From NCBI GenBank assembly GCA_945863085.1, contig CAMBCD010000219.1, forward strand, positions 1 to 5,076: a stretch of DNA of 5,076 nucleotides. Direction: 5' to 3'. How positions within the stretch are numbered: the stretch's first letter is position 1; the number at the start of each line of letters is the position of its first letter. Below the pieces are notes generated by a model. That model had not been told where the DNA came from. It saw only the letters and a program-made list of their open reading frames with translations, and did no database searches. Below are positions 1-5,076 of this stretch, piece by piece. The position numbers were made by a program, and so were the translations under genes. The DNA comes from Bordetella parapertussis. Its GTDB lineage: Bacteria; Pseudomonadota; Gammaproteobacteria; Burkholderiales; SG8-41.

Positions 1-66
1 TGCCGCATGCACTGCAAGCAGCGGTGCGCAGAGGATGGCCGCGAAAATGCCTGTCAACAATTTCAT
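1..66 (-). CDS. N-terminal signal peptide of an exported protein (partial, runs off left edge)
   Basis: Read on the minus strand from the ATG at 66-64, the 22 codons inside the window give MKLLTGIFAAILCAPLLAVH followed by AA. This is a textbook Sec signal peptide: one basic residue, then a long hydrophobic core, then small residues suited to signal peptidase I. A GGAGA Shine-Dalgarno sequence (75-71) lies 4 to 5 bases before the ATG. The frame is open to the window edge. The mature protein is outside the window, so its function cannot be read. Since a Bug-type binding protein with a similar leader is encoded downstream on the other strand, a periplasmic solute-binding protein is one guess, but any exported protein would fit. 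The gene is divergent from the SDR gene and shares its control region. Confidence 0.72.
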   Translation of the reverse strand, partial: MKLLTGIFAAILCAPLLAVHAA

Positions 67-217
67 GGGTTCTCCAGACCGGTTCCGGTCAAAGTCGGGG
101 CGTGAACTATACCAGCCTGACCGCAGCGTCACAGCATATGGACCGCGGCCATCGACGGTCGCAAGGCCCGGCGTTCCCCGTTATGCTTGCGACTCTTTGC
201 AGCCATGGAATTTTCGC
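67..217. promoter_or_regulatory. Divergent intergenic control region with GACCG/CGGTC half-sites
   Basis: This 151-base gap separates the minus-strand exported-protein gene from the plus-strand SDR gene, so both promoters should lie here. GACCG or its complement CGGTC occurs five times: 77-81, 86-90, 119-123, 141-145 and 156-160. The first two belong to the inverted repeat GACCGG-TT-CCGGTC (77-90). The last two form a dyad with a 10-base spacer (141-160). A weak minus-strand -10-like TATAGT (111-106) could serve the leftward gene, with only a poor -35 (CTGTGA, 134-129). For the SDR direction I see only a weak -10-like TATGCT (182-187) and no convincing -35. The operator reading is inference. 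Confidence 0.4.
71..75 (-). promoter_or_regulatory. Ribosome binding site of the minus-strand exported-protein gene
   Basis: The minus-strand sequence GGAGA stands just upstream of the ATG at 66-64. It supports this start and the reality of the short, edge-truncated gene. Confidence 0.6.
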
Positions 218-970
218 ATGACCACATCTCCTGAACTGGCCGGCCGCGTCGCCCTCGTCACCGGCGCGGCAAAAAACATCGGCCGCGCCATTGCGCTGGA
301 ACTGGCCGCGGCCGGCGCCAAAATCGCGATCAATACCCGCGCCTCCCGCGCTGAAGCCGAAGCCGTCGCCGCTGAAATCCGCGCCGCCGGCGGCACTGCC
401 GCAGTCTATATCGCGGACATCGCTGATGCCGCTGCCGTGCAGCAGATGTGCACCGCAGTCGCCGCTGAACTCGGCGTCATCGACATCCTCGTGCTCAACG
501 CATCGGTGCGCCGCGAAATTCCGTTCACCGAAATGACCTTTGAGGAATGGCGCCAGGTGATGGCGATTTCTCTCGATGGTTCCTTCCATTGCGTGAAAGC
601 CGTGCTGCCCGGCATGATCGCCGCCGGCAGCGGCAACATCATCACGCTGGCCGGTGACACCGCGCTGACCGGCGCTGCCGGCAAGGTGCACGCCTCATCG
701 GCCAAAAGCGGACTCGCCGGCATGACCCGCGCGCTGGCGCGTGAACTCGGGCCCAGGGGCATACGCGTCAACTGCGTGTCGCCGGGACACTTCAACACCA
801 CGCGTCCTGCGGGCCGCGCCGCGCGGCCTGCAGCCTCCGACCACATTCCGCTGGGCCGTTATGGTGAATCCGGCGAAATCGCCGCAACGGTACGTTTCCT
901 CTGCAGTACCGGCAGCGGCTTCATCACCGGCCAGGTCATCCACGTCAACGGTGGGCAGTGGATGTTTTAA
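218..970 (+). CDS. Short-chain dehydrogenase/reductase (SDR) with atypical active site
   Basis: The 250-residue product has the length and fold signature of a classical SDR, a cytoplasmic NAD(P)(H) oxidoreductase. The cofactor motif is TGAAKNIG (15-22). R41 after the second strand suggests NADP(H), D67 fits the adenine-contacting Asp, LNAS (93-96) stands for the usual NNAG, PG (189-190) is present, and the C-terminus has the typical ITGQVIHVNGG. The catalytic tetrad is unusual: the Asn position is S118, the Ser position G146 and the Tyr position A159; only K163 remains, with H158 beside the missing Tyr. Some SDRs related to 2,4-dienoyl-CoA reductase also show a VHAxSAK pattern here, so it may be active by another mechanism. 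I chose the ATG at 218 because the Rossmann domain begins directly after it and a 61-residue upstream extension looks non-coding; its ribosome site is weak (GGAA, 207-210). It heads the plus-strand run. The substrate is unknown. Confidence 0.9.
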   Translation: MTTSPELAGRVALVTGAAKNIGRAIALELAAAGAKIAINTRASRAEAEAVAAEIRAAGGTAAVYIADIADAAAVQQMCTAVAAELGVIDILVLNASVRREIPFTEMTFEEWRQVMAISLDGSFHCVKAVLPGMIAAGSGNIITLAGDTALTGAAGKVHASSAKSGLAGMTRALARELGPRGIRVNCVSPGHFNTTRPAGRAARPAASDHIPLGRYGESGEIAATVRFLCSTGSGFITGQVIHVNGGQWMF

Positions 971-973
971 AAC
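964..973. repeat. Perfect 10-bp palindrome GTTTTAAAAC over the SDR stop codon
   Basis: GTTTTAAAAC is fully self-complementary and contains the TAA stop of the SDR gene. It begins an AT-rich stretch reaching about 1004 that stands out against the GC-rich surroundings. It is too short and AT-rich to be a strong terminator. A similar GTTTAAAAC follows the stop of the zinc dehydrogenase gene at 3736-3744. Confidence 0.35.
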
Positions 974-1007
974 GGATTTAAAAATATTAATAAAAACAAA
1001 TACTTAT

Positions 1008-1012
1008 GAGGA
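1008..1012 (+). promoter_or_regulatory. Ribosome binding site of the CMD-family gene
   Basis: GAGGA lies seven bases before the ATG at 1020. It selects this start over an in-frame upstream extension that would run back into the SDR gene. Confidence 0.6.
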
Positions 1013-1019
1013 TTACAGG

Positions 1020-1595
1020 ATGAACAGGATATCAGCTGAACGTTTTCCCGCGATTCCGCCGGAGCAATGGACGGAAGAACAGAAAAAAGTCGCCGTGAGC
1101 ATCGCCTCCGGTCCACGCGGTGAAGTGCGCGGTCCTTTTCTCGCGCTGCTGCGCAGCCCCGGCCTCGCGCAGACGGTGCAGCAGGTCGGTGAATACCTGC
1201 GCTTCAAATGCCCGCTCGACCGCCGCATCGCCGAAATGGCGACGCTGATGGCGGCGCGGCACTGGACGCAACAGTATGAATGGCAGTCGCATTACAAACA
1301 TGCGATGAAAGCCGGACTCAGCCCCGCCGTGGCCCTGGCCATCGCCGAAGGATGCCGCCCTCAGGACATGGCCGCAGACGAGGCAGCACTCTACGACATG
1401 CTTACGGAAGCCCTGCACAACCAGAGCGTCTGCGACACCACTTATCAACGCGCGCTCGGCGTGTTCGGCGAACAGGGCGTGATCGAACTGATCGCGGTCG
1501 CCGGCTATTACGCGATGCTGGCGATGATCCTCAACGTCGGCCGCAAGGCCCTGCCCGCCGGCCAGGAACCGATGCTGCCTTGGTTTCCACATTAA
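1020..1595 (+). CDS. Carboxymuconolactone decarboxylase (CMD) family protein
   Basis: The 191-residue product resembles the CMD/AhpD-like all-helical family, whose members include 4-carboxymuconolactone decarboxylase of the protocatechuate branch of the beta-ketoadipate pathway and alkylhydroperoxidase AhpD. The diagnostic stretch is YEWQSHYKHAMKAGLS (86-101), with the conserved E87, W88 and H91 and the following A-x-x-x-G-L pattern. The N-terminal part (RFPAIPPEQWTEEQ, 8-21) and the RSPGLAQ segment (45-51) are typical of the long single-domain form. The CxxC pair that defines peroxidase-active AhpD is absent; cysteines occur singly (64, 112, 138). This favours a decarboxylase/lactonase-like or unknown role over thiol peroxidase activity. 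No signal peptide is seen, so it should be cytoplasmic. It follows the SDR gene by 49 AT-rich bases and is probably co-transcribed with it. The true substrate is unknown. Confidence 0.88.
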   Translation: MNRISAERFPAIPPEQWTEEQKKVAVSIASGPRGEVRGPFLALLRSPGLAQTVQQVGEYLRFKCPLDRRIAEMATLMAARHWTQQYEWQSHYKHAMKAGLSPAVALAIAEGCRPQDMAADEAALYDMLTEALHNQSVCDTTYQRALGVFGEQGVIELIAVAGYYAMLAMILNVGRKALPAGQEPMLPWFPH

Positions 1596-1623
1596 GAACC
1601 CTGCGTCGCAACTATCGCCATGC

Positions 1624-1653
1624 TTGCCAACATAAAAGGTCGGCGTTAATAAT
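1624..1653 (+). promoter_or_regulatory. Candidate sigma70 promoter upstream of the dioxygenase gene
   Basis: TTGCCA (1624-1629) matches the -35 consensus at five of six positions. AATAAT (1648-1653) matches the -10 at five of six, with an 18-base spacer. Transcription would start near 1660, leaving a short leader to the ATG at 1689. The gap here (1596-1688) is the widest in the plus-strand run, so a second transcription start is plausible. Matched by eye only. Confidence 0.4.
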
Positions 1654-1660
1654 TGCGCCG
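1641..1660. repeat. 20-bp dyad around the candidate -10 (possible operator)
   Basis: CGGCG (1641-1645) and CGCCG (1656-1660) are inverted copies flanking a 10-base AT-rich core that holds the candidate -10 hexamer. The position would let a dimeric regulator block RNA polymerase. A terminator is less likely, because the stem is only five pairs and no run of T follows. Confidence 0.35.
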
Positions 1661-1672
1661 TATGCCTTTGTC

Positions 1673-1679
1673 GGAGGAG
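1673..1679 (+). promoter_or_regulatory. Strong ribosome binding site of the dioxygenase gene
   Basis: GGAGGAG ends nine bases before the ATG at 1689. It rules out the in-frame upstream ATGs at 1653 and 1662, which would place this site inside the coding region. Confidence 0.7.
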
Positions 1680-1688
1680 AACCCTGCA

Positions 1689-2648
1689 ATGACTGCCGTT
1701 ACAGCACCATCACACGCCACACGACCCGTGATCAGCGGACAGATCGGGACGATTGAAATCGTACCGTTGCCCGGCGCCATGGGCGCGGAGATCCGCGGGC
1801 TCGACCTGCGCCGGCTCGACGAGGGCAGTTTCCGCATCCTGCACCAGGCATATCTTGATCACCTGCTGGTGTTGCTGCGTGGTCAGCAACTGAGTGATGG
1901 TGACATGGTGGCCGTGGCCCGCCGTTTCGGCGAATTTGAACTGCCACCGGTCACTGCGCAGGCAGTCGAACATCGCAATGCTCACCCCGAAATCACGGTC
2001 GTTTCCAATGTCCGCGTCGATGGCACACCCATGGGCCAGCTGGGTGATGGTGAGGTCATTTGGCACAGCGACTATTCATTCCGCGAAATCATTGCCGGCA
2101 TGCGCATGCTGTACGCGGTGGAAATACCCCCGGAGGGCGAGGGCGCCAATACCGAGTTCTGCAACATGTATGCAGCATACGCCACGCTGCCGGATACGCT
2201 CAGAAAACGGGTCATGGGTGCCACCATCAAACACGACACCGCCTACGACACCAATCGAAAACTGCGCCGCGGCGCGGTTGCGGTTGACGATCCGCGACTG
2301 GGCGACGGGCCTGATCACCCCATCGTCTCGACCCATCCCGACACCGGCTGCAACAGCCTGTTTCTCGGTCGCCGGCCGCGGCATTACGTCAATGGCTGTA
2401 CGCTGGAAGAATCCGCGGCCCTGCTGGATGCGTTGTGGGCACACGCCACTCAGCCCCGCTTCCGGATTTCACATGCCTGGCGCCAGGGCGACGTGGTGAT
2501 GTGGGACAACCGCTGCACATTGCATCGCCGCGGCGCCTTCAACCCCGTAGCGCGACGCGTACTGCATGCAACGCAGGTCAAGGGACACAAACCCCGGGAG
2601 GCGCCGGATGCCGCCGACCGGCCGCCACATCCACGCGCGCCGCAATAA
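1689..2648 (+). CDS. TauD/TfdA-family Fe(II)/2-oxoglutarate-dependent dioxygenase
   Basis: The 319-residue product is a member of the family that couples 2-oxoglutarate decarboxylation to hydroxylation of a small, often anionic substrate (taurine in TauD, 2,4-dichlorophenoxyacetate in TfdA). The iron facial triad is visible: H126-x-D128 in VIWHSDYSF and H279 in CTLHRR. T155 in GANTEFCNMYAAY fits the TauD threonine that contacts 2-oxoglutarate, and R290, eleven residues after the distal His, fits the carboxylate-binding Arg. The N-terminal PLPGAMGAEIRGLDL (26-40) is also a family hallmark. Length is a little above TauD because of a proline-rich, charged tail (about 302-319). It is expected in the cytoplasm. 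It lies between the CMD-family and zinc dehydrogenase genes and may have its own promoter. The substrate cannot be assigned; the nearby Bug protein and dehydrogenases hint at a carboxylate or ether/ester compound. Confidence 0.93.
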   Translation: MTAVTAPSHATRPVISGQIGTIEIVPLPGAMGAEIRGLDLRRLDEGSFRILHQAYLDHLLVLLRGQQLSDGDMVAVARRFGEFELPPVTAQAVEHRNAHPEITVVSNVRVDGTPMGQLGDGEVIWHSDYSFREIIAGMRMLYAVEIPPEGEGANTEFCNMYAAYATLPDTLRKRVMGATIKHDTAYDTNRKLRRGAVAVDDPRLGDGPDHPIVSTHPDTGCNSLFLGRRPRHYVNGCTLEESAALLDALWAHATQPRFRISHAWRQGDVVMWDNRCTLHRRGAFNPVARRVLHATQVKGHKPREAPDAADRPPHPRAPQ

Positions 2649-2695
2649 AACAACACGAAATCGCCTGAATTTTTCCCATAAGCAAAAGAAGACTG

Positions 2696-3733
2696 ATGAA
2701 AGCCACGATACTCCGCGCCGGCAATGACCTGCGTTACGAAACAGTACCCGATCCGACACCAGGACCGCGTGAGGCGGTGGTCAGGGTGCATGCCTGCTCT
2801 ATCTGCGGCTCTGATCTGCATGCCTTCCACGGCAAACACCCTCGCCTGACTTTTCCGCGCATCCTCGGCCACGAGTTCGCCGGGGAAATAGTCGCGCTCG
2901 GCAAGGACCTGCGTGGCTTCCGGGTTGGCCAGCGCGTCTGCTGTGACATCGATTTTGCATGCGGTGAATGCGGTCCCTGCCGTGCCGGGCGCGGCAACAT
3001 CTGCGAAAAATTGCGCACGATGGGATTTGACCGTGACGGCGCCTACGCGGAATACGCGCCAGTCCCGGACTTCAACCTGCATCCGTTACCGGACAATGTC
3101 AGCTACGATCAGGCTTCCGTCGTGCAGGTGCTGGGCATCAGTTATCATGCGGTAACGCACCGGGTGCTGCCCAAACCCGGCGAAAAGATCGCCGTCATTG
3201 GTGCCGGCCCCATCGGACTGGGCGCGGCGCTGATTGCCCAACTGGCGGGCGCAGAGGTCACCATTACGGACATTCTCGACTACCGACTCGCCAAGGCGCG
3301 CGAACTCGGCATCCATTCCTCGATCAACGCACGCGACACGGACATGCGGGCGCGGGCGCTGGAACTGACGGCAGGCCATGGCTTCGACAAGGTGATTGAA
3401 TGCGTCGGCGGCCTGCAGGAACGCACTGTCACCGATGCCGTGAGCATGGTCAAACGCGGCGGGCAGATCACGGTCGTTGGCACTTTCCCGGAGAACAAGG
3501 CGACCATCCCGATTGCCTACATCAAGGATCGCGAAATCGATCTCAATTTCTCCCGCGGCAATTTCCAGGCGTTCAAACCCTGCCTGGAACTTGTCGGCAG
3601 CGGCAAGATCAACCCCGATCTTTACATCAGCCATCGCTTCCCGCTGAATCGCGCCGAAGACGCCCTGAAGCTGCTTGAGGCACGCAACATCGAAGCGCAC
3701 AAGATCGTGCTGCACCCGCAGGAGAACGCCTGA
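2696..3733 (+). CDS. Zinc-dependent medium-chain alcohol dehydrogenase (MDR family)
   Basis: The 345-residue product is a medium-chain dehydrogenase of the sorbitol/threonine dehydrogenase type, oxidising a secondary alcohol or reducing the matching ketone with NAD(H). Catalytic zinc residues are C37 (in CSICGSD), H59 and E60 (in GHEFAGE). The structural zinc lobe has C89, C92, C95 and C103. The Rossmann motif is GAGPIG (169-174), and D192 at the end of the next strand suggests NAD rather than NADP. Q144 sits where many relatives have the Glu of the EPLA/EPLG motif, a position that can contact the catalytic zinc. Length is normal and both domains are complete. The ATG at 2696 is only 47 bases after the dioxygenase stop; its ribosome site is weak (AAGAAGA, 2686-2692). 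A likely role is oxidation of the hydroxylated product of the dioxygenase, but this is inference from position. Confidence 0.93.
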   Translation: MKATILRAGNDLRYETVPDPTPGPREAVVRVHACSICGSDLHAFHGKHPRLTFPRILGHEFAGEIVALGKDLRGFRVGQRVCCDIDFACGECGPCRAGRGNICEKLRTMGFDRDGAYAEYAPVPDFNLHPLPDNVSYDQASVVQVLGISYHAVTHRVLPKPGEKIAVIGAGPIGLGAALIAQLAGAEVTITDILDYRLAKARELGIHSSINARDTDMRARALELTAGHGFDKVIECVGGLQERTVTDAVSMVKRGGQITVVGTFPENKATIPIAYIKDREIDLNFSRGNFQAFKPCLELVGSGKINPDLYISHRFPLNRAEDALKLLEARNIEAHKIVLHPQENA

Positions 3734-3746
3734 TCGTTTAAAACCC

Positions 3747-3762
3747 GCAGTACAGCAGTACA
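3747..3762. repeat. Exact tandem repeat of GCAGTACA (two copies)
   Basis: GCAGTACA occurs twice head to tail in the 64-base gap between the zinc dehydrogenase gene and the Bug gene. The two GTAC cores are 8 bases apart and could also pair as a very small hairpin. It may be a regulator site or chance; no promoter is evident beside it. Confidence 0.45.
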
Positions 3763-3783
3763 CATAAAAACCAGCGCTCGACC

Positions 3784-3792
3784 AAGGAGGAG
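3784..3792 (+). promoter_or_regulatory. Very strong ribosome binding site of the Bug gene
   Basis: AAGGAGGAG lies five bases before the ATG at 3798 and matches nearly the full anti-Shine-Dalgarno. It is the strongest site in the window, fitting a binding protein made in excess over the enzymes. Confidence 0.75.
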
Positions 3793-3797
3793 TTGCC

Positions 3798-4778
3798 ATG
3801 TCGCATCAATGCCGCTTGATCAGGTTTTTCATCTGGGTTGCACTGGCCATTGTCACGACCGCACAGGCACAGACGCCCTATCCGGTGAAACCCATCCGCG
3901 TACTGATCCCTTTCCCCGCCGCAGGTGCCTCCGACACCATCGGACGCTCGCTCGGCGATCAGCTTGCAATACAACTGAAGCAGCCTGTAATCATCGACAA
4001 CCGCCCGGGTGCCGCCGGACGACTGGCCACCGAGATGCTGGTGAAAGCGGAACCTGACGGTTATACGTTATTGGTCGGCGGCGTGGGCCCGCTGGCGATC
4101 AGTCCCGCGATTTACAAGAAACTGCCGTACGACGTGGAGCGCGATTTTGTGGCCATCACCATGGCCGCCGAACTGATCAATGTCATGGTCATCAATCCGT
4201 CGATTGGAGGTGCCGGCGGTGTTCCGCAATTCATCGCCTGGGCTAAAAAACAGCCTGTCGCGGTACGTTTCGGCAGCTCGGGGCCCGGACAGCTTGACCA
4301 TCTGGCCGGTGAATTCTTCCAGCGACTGGCAGACGTGCGCATGGCGCACGTACCCTACAAAGGCGGCGGTCCCGCCCTGGTAGACCTGATATCCGGTGAC
4401 ATCCAGGTCATGTTTGCCACCTATGTGACCGCGGTGCCGCACATCCAGAGCAAACGTCTGCGTGCCCTGGCTGTCGCCACGCCCAAACGCCAATCCCTGC
4501 TGCCGGACCTGCCGGCAATCTCGGAGTCCGTTCCGGGATTTGGCGTCAGCAACTGGAACGGCATATTCGCGCCGGCCAAAACACCACGGGCGGTTACTGA
4601 AAAACTGTTTGTCGAAATCAACAAGGCCTCTTTGGCGCCCCAGGTCAAGCAGCGCCAGAACGCCGCCGGCATCGTCCCGGCAGGCAGTACTTCCAGTGCG
4701 GAATTTGTTCGGTTCATTCGCGAAGATACGGCCCGCTGGGCTACGATCACCCGTGACGCCAAGATAACCCTGGAGTAA
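3798..4778 (+). CDS. Bug/TctC-family tripartite tricarboxylate transporter substrate-binding protein
   Basis: The 326-residue product is a periplasmic solute-binding protein of the Bug (TctC) family, which binds small carboxylates and related compounds for TTT transporters or sensing. A Sec signal peptide is clear: basic start (R6, R9), hydrophobic core (10-19), and the AQA cleavage site at 22-24. The mature protein opens with YPVKPIRVLIPFPAAGASD, the family hallmark, with D46 in the ligand-contacting loop. It continues with DNRPGAAG (67-74), PDGYTLL (86-92), HVPYKGGGPAL (184-194) and LPDLPAISESVPGF (235-248). Length and C-terminus are normal. No TctA or TctB membrane subunit is in view, so it is an orphan binding protein here, as is common for this family; an MFS gene follows 23 bases later. 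Ligand unknown. The name TctC/Bug is a family label, not a gene assignment. Confidence 0.94.
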   Translation: MSHQCRLIRFFIWVALAIVTTAQAQTPYPVKPIRVLIPFPAAGASDTIGRSLGDQLAIQLKQPVIIDNRPGAAGRLATEMLVKAEPDGYTLLVGGVGPLAISPAIYKKLPYDVERDFVAITMAAELINVMVINPSIGGAGGVPQFIAWAKKQPVAVRFGSSGPGQLDHLAGEFFQRLADVRMAHVPYKGGGPALVDLISGDIQVMFATYVTAVPHIQSKRLRALAVATPKRQSLLPDLPAISESVPGFGVSNWNGIFAPAKTPRAVTEKLFVEINKASLAPQVKQRQNAAGIVPAGSTSSAEFVRFIREDTARWATITRDAKITLE

Positions 4779-4793
4779 AAACGGGCCGCGACC

Positions 4794-4798
4794 AGGAG
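4794..4798 (+). promoter_or_regulatory. Ribosome binding site deciding a GTG start for the MFS gene
   Basis: AGGAG ends three bases before GTG at 4802. The overlapping ATG at 4800 is followed at once by TGA, so it cannot start the gene; the GTG gives the complete first membrane segment. The spacing is short but usable. Confidence 0.5.
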
Positions 4799-4801
4799 AA
4801 T

Positions 4802-5074
4802 GTGAGCAACCGGCCGCAATTCGCTTTTCCGCTGCTCGCGCTGCTGGCCGGTCACACCTTCGCCTCGATGGCTACGCTGGTACTGCCAGCGGTAGCGCCG
4901 GCAGTGGCCGGTGATTACGGCTTTGACCCCTCGCTGATCGGCTACCAGATCAGCCTGGTCAACATCGGAATGGCAGTCACGCTGACGCTGCTGGGCAGTG
5001 CCGGCCGCCGCATCGCCGGAATCAGAACACTCGATAACCGGCTGGTGTCCGGTAAGTTACTGGCCTGGGACTAG
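4802..5074 (+). CDS. MFS transporter N-terminus, apparently truncated after two membrane segments
   Basis: The frame from GTG 4802 gives 90 residues ending in TAG. Residues 9-31 form a first membrane helix and 46-66 a second, joined by the DYGFDPSLIGYQIS loop typical of major facilitator superfamily proteins. GSAGRR (65-70) matches the loop 2-3 motif. A full MFS protein has about 400 residues and 12 helices. From about residue 76 (nt 5030) the sequence becomes LDNRLVSGKLLAWD and stops, with no third helix. Neither of the other two frames restores a hydrophobic helix before the window ends, so a simple one-base frameshift does not explain it. It may be a gene broken by insertion or deletion, or the last bases may be a contig-end artefact. 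If intact in the living strain, it would be an inner-membrane transporter working with the catabolic cluster. Confidence 0.7.
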   Translation: MSNRPQFAFPLLALLAGHTFASMATLVLPAVAPAVAGDYGFDPSLIGYQISLVNIGMAVTLTLLGSAGRRIAGIRTLDNRLVSGKLLAWD

Positions 5075-5076
5075 AA

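Noticed and set aside
35..217. N-terminal extension of the SDR to the ATG at 35
   Set aside because: The SDR fold starts right after the ATG at 218. The extension has no family resemblance and overlaps the minus-strand signal-peptide gene and the divergent control region.
107..691. 194-residue minus-strand open frame
   Set aside because: It lies opposite the well-supported SDR gene, has low-complexity Gly/Ala/Asp/His-rich composition typical of antisense GC-rich DNA, and shows no domain.
741..1019. Upstream extension of the CMD-family protein into the SDR gene
   Set aside because: It would overlap the SDR gene in another frame. The ATG at 1020 has a GAGGA site and the family N-terminus.
1032..1592. 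186-residue minus-strand open frame
   Set aside because: It mirrors the CMD-family gene, with no signature, start signal or plausible composition.
1641..1660. Rho-independent terminator after the CMD-family gene
   Set aside because: The stem has only five base pairs, the loop is 10 bases, and no T-run follows; an operator or chance dyad fits better.
2450..3082. 210-residue minus-strand open frame
   Set aside because: It spans the end of the dioxygenase gene and start of the MDR gene in antisense, with no recognisable domain.
3086..3799. 237-residue minus-strand open frame
   Set aside because: It is the antisense shadow of the MDR gene, whose zinc and Rossmann motifs are unmistakable on the plus strand.
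5037..5053. ACCGG/CCGGT inverted repeat near the right end as a mobile element terminus
   Set aside because: Five-base arms are too short, and no matching copy, target duplication or transposase is visible.

Overview
The window looks like a piece of a GC-rich proteobacterial chromosome, most probably betaproteobacterial (Burkholderiales-like). This inference rests on the codon bias, the classic Shine-Dalgarno sites, and above all a stand-alone Bug/TctC-type periplasmic binding protein, a family greatly expanded in that group. No rRNA, tRNA, CRISPR array, insertion sequence or phage gene is visible.

Layout. At the left edge (66 to 1, minus strand) lies the start of a gene for an exported protein; only its signal peptide is inside the window. 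A divergent control region (67-217) separates it from a run of six plus-strand genes: an SDR oxidoreductase (218-970), a carboxymuconolactone decarboxylase-family protein (1020-1595), a TauD/TfdA-type Fe(II)/2-oxoglutarate dioxygenase (1689-2648), a zinc-dependent medium-chain dehydrogenase (2696-3733), a Bug/TctC solute-binding protein (3798-4778), and the start of an MFS transporter (4802-5074) that stops after 90 codons. The plus-strand gaps are 49, 93, 47, 64 and 23 bases, so the six could form one operon. The 93-base gap before the dioxygenase also holds a plausible sigma70 promoter inside a 20-base dyad.

How the genes may work together (inference). The set reads as a catabolic cassette for a small organic acid or aromatic compound. 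The Bug protein and the MFS protein would handle capture and uptake, the dioxygenase would hydroxylate or cleave the substrate, the two dehydrogenases would carry out alcohol/ketone redox steps, and the CMD-family protein would do a decarboxylation or thiol-peroxidase-like step. The substrate cannot be read from the sequence.

I found no clearly new defence, mobile or RNA system. The points most worth a second look are the SDR, which lacks three of the four canonical catalytic residues; the MFS gene that loses its family resemblance about 45 bases before the window end; and a cluster of GACCG/CGGTC half-sites in the divergent control region.
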